Assembly (NCBI RefSeq): GCF_041260155.1 | Contig: NC_091946.1 | Coordinates: 36,880,276-36,944,275, forward strand | Direction: 5' to 3' | DNA: 64,000 nucleotides | Origin: Ptychodera flava | Taxonomy: Eukaryota > Hemichordata > Enteropneusta > Ptychoderidae | Shown here: in pieces, positions 13,801 through 28,289 of the stretch | Layout: each line of letters opens with the position of its first letter | Numbering within the stretch: position 1 is the stretch's first letter | Translations under genes and position numbers: made by a program | Notes under the pieces: model-generated | Told to the model about the DNA's origin: nothing | Databases searched by the model: none | Seen by the model: the letters and a program-made list of their open reading frames with translations, nothing else

Positions 13801-14288
13801 TAGACAAAGAATTTTTTATTTCATGGGAGTGTCAACATTTAATTGTATGTCTGGAAATGTACCAAAATATCTGTGTAAGTATTTGTATTTCATAGTGATG
13901 TTCATGCTTATCAAACACGTTCTGTTTCTTGTCAAGATTGTTGTATTCCAAAGTCAGTTTTAAACACTGGTCCACGGAGTTTTCATAACCGAACGACATA
14001 AGACATGCTCCTAATATTATACAGTTTAAGGTTTAGCTAAGAGAGTTTATCAAACTGAATTTTCCTTTGTAAACAACTTTGTTATTTTACATGTACTTCT
14101 CTCATTATTTACATTGTGGTATTTTATTGAGCCAGATGAAAATTACTCATTTAGTAACTCGGCCGTTCATTAAAAGTGTAAATAAATAGATAAATAAATA
14201 AATAAATAAGTAAATAAATAAATAAAATAAATAAATAAATAAATAAATAAATAAGTAAATAAATAAATAAAATAAATAAATAAATACA

Positions 14289-14319
<31 letters not shown>

Positions 14320-17300
14320 CTAGATGTTGCTGATGTTAATTTACAGAAATTTTCTTTCAAAATAATTCTTTCTGGGCAGAATTTCAGGAAAACGTACGTC
14401 TAACAAGTGGTTACAAGGTCATCCGTGTAACTGAAGAGGAACAGATTCAAAATCCTGTATTTGATGTTTCACTCCTGTTGATTAATCCAAATGCTGCACA
14501 GCGATATGTTTTGCTACCCAATGTTGACGACAAAACATTCGTGTTAGATAGTTTATCAGGAAAAGTGAATGCAACATTTGACAAGTTTGACCATGAACAC
14601 AAAGACAGGTTTGAACTTGAGATAGACATCTTCGATTCACAAGAAGCAACACGGATTCTCTTGATAATTGTTGTCGACAACATAAATGTCAACAGTCCTT
14701 ACTTCACAAACACGCCATACGAAAGTACAATCATGGAGTACGCTCCGGTTGGGAGCCTTGTTGCTGCAGTTACTGCATTGGATGCCGATGGTACAGATGC
14801 ACTGACGTACTTTCTTCCTACCGCAAACTCTGATATCGCATCCCTATTTTCGATCACCGAAGACGGAAGGATTCTCGTTGACGGAATATTGAATAGAAAA
14901 CGATTAGAGAATGATGGATATTTGGATGATGGTAAACTACTTATCCCCGTGTCTGTCACCGATGGAGACAAAACTTCGTCGTCAACAGTGTTTCTGGCCG
15001 TCGAACCTCTTTTTGTTCGAGACAGCAAAATGAACGAAACCAGTTCTCAAGTTGCAATTTCAGAGAATGCTACTGTTGGATCATTCGTCACTGATGTCAG
15101 TTTATCTGATTCTCAAAACACAGAAGTAACTTACAAGTATAGAATAAGTGTAGGGCGGCAAGATGACTTTCAATTTGCTACAATGAAACGACGGTAAGGC
15201 TTTCCTTCAAATCTTTCAGAATTGGAATTATGTATTTTTTCTAAATCAACATACATCCGTGTACTTATAGCATATCAATTTCTATTCTCATGTTCACTCT
15301 ATACAGCGTGTATCTTATGAAGTTCAATAGGCAACTCCCTTACTTCTTTGTAATGCTATAAACTTAACTAGATATCAGAAAGCCAAACACATTACTCTGT
15401 TGTCTACAATCGATAAATCGCAGAATTACTAAAGTATGATCTGGAATACATTGCATAATGCAGCATCTCGCTATCTCCAACACAATTACTTCGATGCTGC
15501 CGAAAAAAGTGGCAATTTGACGTAATTTTAAACAGTATATATTTTTGTAAAGTTCCTTTTTTTTGACAAAAATATAGTTTTATATATTACAATAAAGACC
15601 GTGATGGCGGTATGGCGGTTACATGACATTCTTCATGTTCTTGGACACTGGTTTCCGATTTGAGTACATTGTTATTTCGTACAAAACTAGGCGTACATGT
15701 GCATACAAAAACCAACTTTTCAGATTAATATATGCAGAGTTTATTTCCATACTTTGCAATTAGGGTGTAATAACGACAAGACTGCCCCTCGACAGAGAGG
15801 AAGATCCTCTGTACAGATTTTCTATTATTGTCCTCGAAAATCAGTGCTTATCTGGAATTGAGGTGAGTACTTGCCTATCATCGTAAAACGAGGTGCTGAA
15901 TAAATCGTATTCTTGTGTTAGAATTCATCAAAAGTTATCATCAGAATTATTGACACATAAAACAATGTGATAATTTCGGTTGTCGAACGTGATGCCAACG
16001 AGGCCACCAACACCTGCGACAGGGAAGGGTATATATCTCTTTGTCCAAAACCCATCTACTGTAAACATTAAATTGCCGCCTTCCATTGAAATAAATAAAC
16101 TCGGGCTCGGCCTTATTGTGGCACTATTCACTTTTCAGTTGTGAGTCAGCTTTCGCAGTCTTTCACACGACGGATGCGTGTGTTTTTCAAGGCCATTAAG
16201 TTTTCTGTAGCAACGTTCAAATGTAATTCCCTGGTATCTTTCTCCGCTTATCAAGGAAAAGTGGGAGTTTCATAATGGCCATGTAACGATTGAAGACTAT
16301 TCGGAACACCATCATTATGCCACAAGTTTTTTCAAAATTGAACAAAGAAAAATATTAAGGAATTAGCACACGTATTACTTGTATAAGCTAATTTTGTTTC
16401 CTTTTTGCAAAATAAACAGTTGTTTCTTTGAATGATGAAGCATTTAAAGTTTTGATATAAATACGCCACCCTAAAGTGGTCAATCATTTTGATGTGTCCA
16501 TCGCGAGCCTGGAATATATCCTCGTCACACAATGCAAATTAAAGATAATCAATCTATATAATAGACGTTTAAAAACAAAGAATAGCAAAGGCATGAAATT
16601 CACGTCAAACAGAATTACACTTTGTTTAGAATGAGAATGAATTAAAAATGCAACGCACGTCAAATCTGCAGGAATCGAGTATACTGTGTAGATACAGTGC
16701 AACAACGCGACCACTGGCGAGTTGATTCCGAATATTCCTGTATTTCTTTTGAAGTATACATGGGTAAACACTGTCTATTTTCATTTTGTTTGTTATATTC
16801 CTTGAAATTCATGTAACCATTGATCTCAAAAATAACTTTTTTTGAGTCGATAAGCTTACTTGTAATGACTTGTATACGTTCTCAAGGGTAGACTTTCGTA
16901 TTCTCTGTTTATAAGTGATCGGGTCCAAGTCAATAAATACGAATACGAACATCTGCATAGGTAGAACAACACTAAAATACAAGGACAGAAAATATTTCGA
17001 GAGAATGTCTTGGTTTCACGAAATGCTCAAGTCAGATGTGAATTTCAGAAGGGGTGAGAAATACCGGCCGCCATGTTAGTCTACGGACACATCGAAAATC
17101 GAGGCAAAAGCGTTTCGACGCAACAATAGGCAATGGGCATAGACAAAGGTTCTCACATTTTTGTTTTTCGAGAAAGCAAAATGTCCACTAGATGTAAATA
17201 CAATAGATTTTTTTATTGGCTTTTACATGTCAATTTTATTAACACACATTCCTTACCTGATCTTGCCTATCACAGATTCTTTTGGAAATCATAGTCGAAG

Positions 17301-20300
17301 ATGTCAACGATGAAATTCCAAACTTTGGTGAATTGTCATACTCTGCTACAGTAAGAGAAGATGCTGGATCTCCCAGTGAACAGACACCAGTTATAATTGT
17401 GAGTTGACAAGCTTTGATCGAGGGACTGAATAATCCAGAGTTATCAAAAGGATGTCAATTTCTTTTTAATTCTGGAATTTACTTTGTATGCCCACAACAA
17501 CGCACTACAGTGCCAACTAAAGCATGATCCTGACCGAATCCTTGTGACCAGTTCCTTGTGATCGATTAGTCTTTCTGGTCCCTTTCTAACAACTTCTCTC
17601 TAAAAGATCGATCTTATAATATAAGCTTCCAAGAATCTATCAATCATTAGTTTCTATCATTATTTACAGATTCCGCCAATACAGGCAACGGACGACGATT
17701 TCGAGTTTAATGCAGAAATTAGATATTCCCTCATAGGACCAGACAGTGAATTATTTTTCATAAACCCAAAGAGTGGCGCTGTATGGTTGAATGTAAGTGC
17801 AGACTTGGACTATGAATCGATCAAAGAGTATCATATGACGGTAGTAGCTCAAGATAGAGATGGCCATCCAGATGGAAACTCAAATAGTGTACCATTTATT
17901 GTGAAGATCACGGATGCTTATGATAACTCACCAGTATTCACAGCTACTGAACAGCTACAAAATTTGATTATCAGTGAAGATTCTCCGATAGCAACTGTAT
18001 TAACAACCATACAAGCCACAGACGCTGACGAGGGATTAAACAGTGAACTAAGATATTACATTCTTGAAGGAGATGATGGAAAGTTTAACATTGATACGAC
18101 GACAGGTGAGCTGTCTTTGCGTTCTGAACTTGACAGAGAAGCTAAAGATAAATACATCTTGGGAATAATCGCACGAGACCAGGGATATCCAGCGAAGGAG
18201 ACTTTAGTCTATGTAAGTGTTACTGTTTTAGATGTGAACGACAACTCGCCTCGCTTTGATCAACTGTTTTATAATGGACGCACACTGGAAGGACAGACGG
18301 GATCTACAGTATTATCTGTAATCGCTTCTGACCCTGACTTTGGTGAGAACGCTGAGATAGAATACTCGTTGACTGATCCAACTATCTTTACTATCGACAG
18401 CAACGGAACTGTATCGTCAAATACTGCACTAGATAGGGAGACAGTTCCCTCATATGATTTTGAAGTCATAGCTACTGATAACGGAACGCCACGGAAATCA
18501 ACTTCCGTGCGAGTGAGAATTCTAGTTGATGATGTAAGTGATAATGAACCAAACTTTTCATCACAAAAATATGACGCGACAATGCTTCTTCCGCCAGGCG
18601 GCATAACAGCTGAAACTCTTGTCTCGTTCGTGTCTGCCACGGATCTCGATAGTGGCAGCAATGCAGAAATTACATATTCTGTTATAAGTGAAAAGTACAA
18701 AGATATATTTAAAATAAGTACAAATGGTGCCATCACAGTTATAAGAGACTATTTACCAGTTCCTGGTGTTGATAATGAGATACTGAGATTCAATATCTCT
18801 GCTAAAGATGGCGGATCTCCACCGAAAGAAGACACTGCTATGGTGGTCATTTCATTCGAAAAACCATCACAAGTGTTTGAGTTCAATGAAACCATGTATG
18901 TTTTCAATGTTATGGAGAATGAAAAGAACGTGTATGTTGGAAATGTTGAAGCCTTCAGCAGAAATATAAACAAGGATTTTGTGTACGACCTACCATATAG
19001 CATAGAAGGAGTCACTTTAGATCAATACACGGTGAGTTCATATGTATTTGTTTACTCACACTGTCGATGTAGCACAGTAAATCAGGCATAGAGACGTATT
19101 TAAAGTTCAGATAACATTTTGACATGAATTCCACAACAATCCAATTTATCATGGTCAAGAAAATAATTGGTATAGAGATTACTGTATTTCTTGTTATGTG
19201 TTTTGCAGGGACATTTTTGTAATTTACAGGGTATGTAACATTGAAAGAAATGTGCTTACTTTGTAAAATTGCAGTCTAGAGATAATGTAGACAATGTAGA
19301 TTTCAGTATATTTAGAAGGCTCAAATATACTCGATATTAAAGTTTTTAATTCATTGGCATCGTTTTGTAACTTCAGAATGAGTTTTGTGAAGGTCCCGTA
19401 AAAATTGAAATAATAACTGTCGTAAATTACGATTTCACCCATAAAATTGCGTTTTTTGTAGGGTTTTATTAATTTAACTCGGCCAATCGACAGGGAGACA
19501 ACTTCTAAAGTAACCTTCAATGTACTGGCTCATGGTGATAATGAAGACGACGGATTTGCATTTACGACGGTAAGATTTACAGTGTGTATTTTACTTGTGG
19601 CGTTGTGAATTCCGGGCTTCTCTAATGTCCGAAAGTGATTCCAAAGTTACATGTCGAGCCTATGCGATTTCTTTAATCCTATAAATCTACCAACATTATA
19701 TTTAATTTTAGGATAGTAATTTAACTGTTATGTTGCCGTTATTTTGTAATGTAGCTATGCATTCTACACAAATTTGACCAGCGTTCTTTTACCATCCTCA
19801 ATAATATCCGAATGGCAGACTGCTATAATACAGGATCACCGTTAGCGACTCTTTTAATATTATCATATATTGCCACTGGTTTAGCCTACCGCGGAAAGGT
19901 TTTATCGGTATATTTGTCCTTGAACTTAGATCATAGTATCATCAACAGTATGCAGACCGCGTCACCCCTCGGCCGATTATGACTTGGCGGGATAATATTA
20001 ATTGATTTGTCATACCTCAGATACGGATCAAACGTTTACTTTGTTTGGATCAATGAAAAGACCAGCAAACAATCAGACGAAAGACTGCAAGTTATCAAAA
20101 ACTATCAAATCTACTTAACTCACTGCGAAAATCTGTTCCTAACCTCACGAAATTCAATTTGGCGAGTTTTTGTTTTTATTGTTTTATTCCAAAACTAGGT
20201 GAAGATAAATATTCAGGATGAAAACGATGAGGATCCTTACTTCATATTCCCCCAAGAACCAGTGCTGTGGACAGAACTGCTAGAGAATTCTCTGAATTCT

Positions 20301-23300
20301 TCGTTTGTTCAATTTAAGGCTGAAGATAGAGACCAAGATGGTCCTAATTCACAGATCGAATACAGCATTACCAACAGTAATGGCGGTATGTACATCTTGG
20401 AAGTCACGCGTTCGAAAGGGTCGTTCTTATTTCTTTTAATTCGCTGGAATCCTTTATCATAAATCATGTATTTCGATACGTTTCGAGAGACTTTCAGGCC
20501 TTTGTGTTTATTTGCATATCTTTTGTGTTTGAATATTAAGCGCCTGAAACGCTAAATTGAAATGTAAAGTTATTTCCATTTCATCTTAGTTTGTTTTATT
20601 TAATGAACAGGTGTAAAAACGTGATGTTGTATCCTGATTATTGCCAAAACACTTTCCGATATCATATTCTGATTATATGCAGATGCTAAACTTTCCTTGT
20701 AGGTGCCATATTTGATATCGACAGTTCAACAGGAGTCCTGAGTGTTATCAAGGAAGCTGACAGGGAAAAGGTGGAATCTTACAGTATAATAATTGCGGTA
20801 TGTAACAGTTGAAGTTTCAAGCGAAATCCATCTGGCCATCTGAATAGTTCTCCGTTCACAGTAATAAATGTTCAAGTAATTTTACTAGTTGCAGGAATAT
20901 AGCTGTTCCCTAGTGTTTGCATCTAAATAAATATATATTTGGTTTTTTTTAGTCTTCTGTCAATTAAATAATCTATCCATGCAATGAACAAACGACAGGC
21001 AACAGTGTTTCGAACAATTCTCTGTAAAATGCAAACCTACGAAAAGTCAAACCGGCTATTTTTTGTTTTCTATTTAAGGCTAGTGATCAAGGGTCGCAAC
21101 CTCGTAATACCACTGTGACCCTTGAAATTGGGATTTTGGATGAAAATGACAATACACCGATAATAACGACAAATACATCCATTGAAGTAATCAACGAAAA
21201 TATAGGAAACGGAACTGAGGTATAAACGTACATTTCGCTCAACTGACGTTTTTCTTTATCTTATCTTATATTTATCTTGTCTTATTCTTCACGGTACTCA
21301 GTACTTCAATAATATAAGGTTGCTCACAAATATCATGTTTTTCGTTCAAGTACGTCGCATAGCGGAGGTTATTTTCTAAGACGCGTGGCGTAAGCGACGT
21401 TGAAATGTTCGCATTCCATTCAAGAACGTATTGAGCGATTGAAAAATCTCAAATCTATCTCATCTGGATTTCACTGCAGAATATATAGTATTCTTGAATT
21501 TTTTAATTGTAAGATATCACCAAATTAATGGTTAGTTTTATTCTTGACATAGGAGAATATTAAAAAAGCAGAGTATCGAAGACTATGTTATTAACCCACT
21601 CATCATATTTTTAAAATGCCCTTCAATGTCGTTGGGTTGCGCTGTTATTCGTTCACTTATTATACCTTTAACTGATGAATATCAAAACAGTAAATATTTC
21701 TCATTTACCTTACGGTAGGTGACTTACGTTAGCGCTAGTGACTACGATGAAGGGCAAAATGCTGAAATCTACTTTCAACTTGAAGAGGACTCAAATGGCA
21801 CGTTTTATGTCGGCGGTAAGTATTGCGCCTGTCTACTGCAATGAGGAAAATCGTATGTGCGCGTTATCAAATTGGCTATAAATCATTGCAATGAGTATTA
21901 TCAGGTCAGTTTATGAAAGCTTCTTAACATGTACAATAACTAGGTCGAAAGGAAAAAAATATGCATTGATTTTCGATGTTACGTCGTTCATCCAGCGATA
22001 TAATAAGAATCGTTAGATAAAGGAAGACATATGAAAATTTATCATTGCACAGACACAATGCTATTTCATTGTCGGTGTAGAGCATATTACAGCCCTTACA
22101 ATCAATCTAGACAACTGTAATGCTAGACCACTGAGTAACCCTGCACTCTGCATCTTCTAATGGGGATTTTCTGCTGAACGTTTAATGCTCCTCAGAAATT
22201 TCTGGATCAATTCGAACTGCGAAATTACTCGATCGAGAAACTGAAGACGCCCACACAATAAAGGTTGTAGCTATCGACAAAGGGTCTCCAGCGAAAACAT
22301 CGACACCTCTAATAATTAGCTTTAAAATAGAAGACTACAATGACAATGTACCTGAGTTTGTGAATCCCAACTATTATGTGCCATTACCTAAGGATTCTCC
22401 ACCACAAACCAAAGTGTTGATGGTATCAGCAATGGATAGAGACATTGGGATTAACGCTATGGTCACATATGACATCATAGGTATGTTATGTACAGTAGAA
22501 ACGGCTTCTAAAAGTCTCAAACGATCTAAATCTCACTTTTATAAACGTTCTATGTATAGGTTTTGCGTGATATTTACGGCAAACGTTTTAACGTCATGAT
22601 GTAGATGAACTGTAACCAAATTATACAAATGACTGAATTTTATAAGCAATATAGTTAATACTGTTAAAGCACTGTTCAGTTTTTGTAACAGCTTTTATGA
22701 TACTTCGTTTTTGAATATCAGCCTACTTCATACAATTGTGTATAATTTGAAACCTAGATACTAAAATTTGCAAATACGTTAAGCACCAATGACAGTCACT
22801 GTTCGACACAATGTTGAAACTTACCTGCACCGGCTGCAAAAATCGTGATTTATACCGTGTGCCAAGTTTTAGGATATATCGGGTATATTAGTATTATTAT
22901 GAGAAAGTTCGCCGGATAGATAAGTCGTGGAGAATTTCTAATGTTTTGAAACAATGTTATTCCAAAAGTTGAATACGCATTTCGATTTATACACCTATGA
23001 TTCAAGGTGGAGGAAACTGCAGTCAGAATCATTTTGAGATAAATTCCACAACTGGACAGATCATCACTACTGGCGAACTGTATGAGCAACCTTCAGGGTC
23101 TTGTTTACTCTCAGTGAGATGTCAAGACAAGGGAACGGATCCTTTGAGTAGCATCTCCATGGTTGGTAAAACTTTTCTTTTGATCTTACTGGGCAACTGC
23201 TTCATTGTAAAACTTAAATCTGAGTCGGTTTACAATCTTCACAATTGTCAAGAAGCTAAGATTTTGGCTGTAACCTTCTGTCATAGCAACAAGGTATCAA

Positions 23301-26300
23301 ATCTATACAAAACAAAACAAACATAAAGTCATCGTAAATGTTATATAATATCGTAACATTTCAAACACAGAAACGTCTACAGATTATTTTCACTTGTCCA
23401 AACTTAGAGAAAAATGAGTTTCTTTGAAGGACGAGCAGACCTGGACACAAACTTATCAAGGTTGAAATACTGAAATAATGAATAGAAAACAAAGCACCGT
23501 TGTGTTGTCAATCATATAAAGCAACGTTTCTATTATCATCATTTGTTTGTTGGTTTATTTCTAATGCACTTTCAGATCGAAATAAACATCGAAGAAGTCA
23601 ATTTTCCACCAAAATTTGAAAAAGAGTCATACAAGGCCAATATTAATGAAAATTCTTTGATTGGGACTGAATTGAAAACGGAGCCCCAAACCCCACCAAA
23701 AGCAACAGATGATGACAGAGATGCCAACGGAGAAGTCTATTACGATATTGTTGGAGGCAATGACGATGGTAAGAATGACAGTTTGATGATATTGTATGAG
23801 CAAAGTGAAGAAGAGCAGTAATTATGGGAACGAACAAAGGCAACTTTCTGTCGATTGATAGATGTCCATGATGTTTGTGTTTTAATCATACTTATCACGT
23901 TAACTGAACATATCACTAAAAGTGATGTAAATTTAAAATAAACCTTGAAACCATGGACAGTTGTCTGTGATGACACACACATGGATGTTCATCAATGAAC
24001 GTGATATCAACGCTACTCTGCTACAGTCCGAATATCATTTTTATTTTTATTGTTGATCAACCAATAAAAGATAAGTCTCTAGTCATACTAAACAAAAATA
24101 TAATTTGAACTATTGCTATATCCTGCAAGCTTTTATGTCATGTAAATAATCAGTTCATAAACAAATTTATTTAGTAACATGTCATCTTCAGTGATAGGCG
24201 AAGATGCTTTACTTTTGATTTTGTATAGCATTGCCGAGGAGAACAGCGGGAACGTTACTCAAAAAATCAAACTAATTGTTGATAGCTTCCATTTTTTGAA
24301 AATGAAACAAACAAAAATCAGTCTGTAATAGAAGCATGAGACTTAAATCCATATGATGTAAATAACTAAACTAACTGAAATCAATATAGACAGTAGACAG
24401 TAACTTTTATGTTTTTTAACATCATAAGTATGGTTTATAGACGTTACATTTTATTTTATCCTGAATATGAGGGTACTTTTTATTCTTATCCAACAGGATT
24501 GTTCTCTATAGACACTCTGACTGGGCAAATAACTGTGAACAATCCACTTGACAGGGAAGCCCTAGCGTCAGTTGAGTTAATCATTTCAGCTCATGACGTC
24601 ACGCCAGATCCAAAATCTGCAAATGTCACGGTCACTATTACGATTGAAGACGCTAATGACAATGCCCCGGAGCTACCCCAAGTGCTGAACGCCACAATCA
24701 TACAGGTAAACAATAATCAACCGTGATATCCTAAGACATGGTAGTTCTCACAAGATAGTGTGCATGCCCCTTTTTGGTGAACAGCACACAGCAGCTGTTG
24801 TTGCAAATCATTCTTAATAATCCTATTAATGGAAAACAAGACTAAATTGAGGTTATTTAAGAACGATAATTCCACAACATGTTCATTCTGACATAAATTC
24901 TTTGCCCTGAAATTACACTATACCAGTATGTCGATGGCAGAATTCAGCATTCCTATCGTTAGAGACGTGAAAATAACAATTCTGTATTTGCGATATAGCA
25001 AAGGTAGAAATCGAGTGAGCTCTAAGTCGTTCATTTTTTAATTTTTCACCCGGACATTAAATTTTAAATTTTACCCATTCAACTTACAGGATAGCAGCTC
25101 CGGAGCTTTGGTAACCACTCTTAGGGCAAAGGATCCTGATTTGGGAAGGAACACAGAGTGTTTCTATCACATTGCGAGAGCTCGCTTTGAAGGCATTGGA
25201 TCCGTCACTCCGTCAGACTATTTTGATATCAATCAGGCAGATGGTACCATAACAACAACAGAAAAATTGTACGAATTAAATCTTACATCTACAATTATCA
25301 TAGAGGTATGAATCACGATGATATTCATGATTAATTTTTTTGTTTTGTGAATAAACAAAATCGAACATTTCTATGACTTAAATACTTCGTCATCTAAATC
25401 ATTAACATGCTGAAAATGGTTCTTCTAAACTAAATGTTTGTTTTTTCTTTTCCTCAGCTTATATTAGTTGTTCGAAACATCGAACCGATTGACGTGGGAC
25501 CGTACATAGGTACTAATATCAATCCTGTCATAACTTGGTTAACCATTTTCTTCAGATACGAATACACTCCAAGATGCAGAAAAGGTAAGATAAGCCTGAT
25601 TAACTTGATATTTAATTCGAGTGACATTATCACGATCATTAGATTACTGTCGGCACTTCATTTTACATTTTCGTAGCAGTGGTTAAGACTTGTTGCTAGT
25701 CTGTGGTAGCAAGAAGTCATGCTTTTTCTTTTTGGTAACAATTATCCTCGGGCGAGTATTGTCAGAAAAGGAGTCGCAAAGTTGAAATGGCACCTCTGTG
25801 AGGAGCCAAAATGGAGAAGTGATTCGGATACCACACTCACTGTCGGAGTAGGGGGAGTTTAAGGCCTTGTCAGTCGATAGTAATGTTGTGCTCCTTAGCA
25901 AGGCAAGTTTTTCCTTATTGCTTGAAGGTTAGTGGGTACGTATCTTATCCTATATTTAAGCTTTTGCCCGTTCGATGATATGTTTAATAAAATACTGTAC
26001 AATATATATGTATTGAGTAATATTTGTATAAAAACATTACTGCATCTTTATTCCAGATGAGTATTCGGTGAATATAAATGAAGACAAGCCTCCAGGAGAG
26101 TCACTGAATATTACCATTCAACCAAGACAGAACGGTACAAAACCTTTGCCAAACCTGTTCTATGGAATCGTATCAGCAAGTGCATGGGTACGCAATACGT
26201 CATAAAACTTGTACACAAAATACCAATCCGGCCTGCTTCATCTATGTGACTTTCCAGAAAGGAAATATTCAACATCACTTTCACAAGTAACTTTAAAATC

Positions 26301-28225
26301 ATAAATCTGGACTACTGGACTTTTATACAACTAACTGTCAATATTTCACCCTTTCTCGAATACGTCATGAGGTTCGATGTTGTTCTCGAGAAAGAATGTG
26401 AAAAAATTGCCACCAGTCGCCAGACAAGTTTAGCATGGCCTGAGTTCAGAAGTATATATTAACAATTTTATAAAATACTAACAGTTGCTACCCGCAAGAC
26501 TGAAATCTTTCCAAAAGTATTCACAAAGTAATCCAGGCGTTTTCAAGCTTCGTTTGCTTGCCGAGTGGATAGACTTTTTCTCTAAATTCTGACTAAGATC
26601 TGAGACAAAATAGCTCCACCACTTATTCAGACACACTAACCATGGTTCCTAGCACCTAATGACCTTGATTTTGTTTTTTAATGTTCTGTAGGACGTGTTT
26701 TCCATAAACACTGTCACAGGTGAAATATTAATAAATAAAGTACTTGATGTTGGCACCTATAACTTGACAATTGTTGTGAGCACAAGTGATCCAGAAAACG
26801 GAGAAGGGTAAGCTTTTTACGATTCCTTTATGGTTTTCAACTTTTATTCAAACATGTCTTGTCAACATCTGTTTGTATACATATCATAGCAGGTAATATG
26901 AAATTTTAAAATTGGAATCTGTGTAGTTTTCGACGCCTGGGATACAGCTGTGGCTTCTTTTTGAAGTGAGATCTAACAATCAAAACGTTCAAAATTAAAC
27001 GTAAAAAACAGAAGGAAGACCAGATTGCCAAAAGTCAAAATGGGGCATTTAGATTACGGTATGTCGTTTATAGAGACCGAGATTTATTCTATAGATCGAA
27101 CTTGAGACCTATGTCATTATGAAGTTGCAATGTGTACGAACCAAAACGTTTTGAAAAACATCTTTTAGAGATGGGGAAATAGTCTGCTTCCTTGGTTATG
27201 ACATCCACCGACGTGATTTCAAAGGAAGAAGTAATTTTTTCTCATTTGTTTGTTTTTGTCATTTGATTTCATCGTGTTATGCTTTTAAGCGGTAATGAAA
27301 AACTCTGTAATAGAAATAGTGCGATTTCTTGTATAATATTCATATCATGTGCATCAAGTACACGAAATTAACTATTATTGCAAAAAAGACATGGGTGGAC
27401 ATTGTTTAAGCATATAAGTTTATAGCAATAAGCCCATGACTTTACTAGTCATGGGACCCTCTAGGTCTATTATTTCTATGTGCTTTGCCAACATACAGAT
27501 CGTGTACTGTACTCGTTGACGTTTCCCGAGTAACTACAACGTATCATTTGACAACAACAGAGACACCAAGTAAGCTTATATACATTATAAAACACATGGT
27601 TTGAAGTGTTTTCTTTCCCTACAACAATGGTAAAATTCAGTTACATGGATGCTACGCTCTTTATGTTCATAACGGAAGGCAGTCGTCATTGAACTCATCG
27701 TACAATGATATTAAATTTCGTTAAGCCATAATCAGACTTGATATGTGATATGTAGATATTTTGAACTAGTGACTAAGGTATAAAAAATGCATTCGTTGAT
27801 AAATCACCGCCCTGTCTGTGACACCAAACTATTCACAAGTACTGTATACCAGCTTTCATGTTGATGGTGTTGTATAAAATGTGCACGGTGATCAAAGCAT
27901 AGGTATTCTCCGATAAGTTTTTAGAAATTGATGTCTTTTCTCGTTTATTCAGTTGAACCCCCAAACGAAGATTACCTTGTTGCATTGGTCGGCGTATCTG
28001 CAGTAGCAATTGTATTGTTTATCATCCTTGTCACGGTTTGCCTGATATTGTATTGGCGTACTCGAACAAGGTTAGTTATTAATATCCTGCCGGAGGAGGA
28101 AAAGTGTGAGATTTATTGTGCCAGTCAGTCCGAAAAGTTGATATTTTGTTTTAATAAGTTTGCCAATCTTAACATAAGAAGATTCCCTGAATTATGTTTC
28201 AAATCACAAATATATATATAGCGTG

Positions 28226-28289
<64 letters not shown>

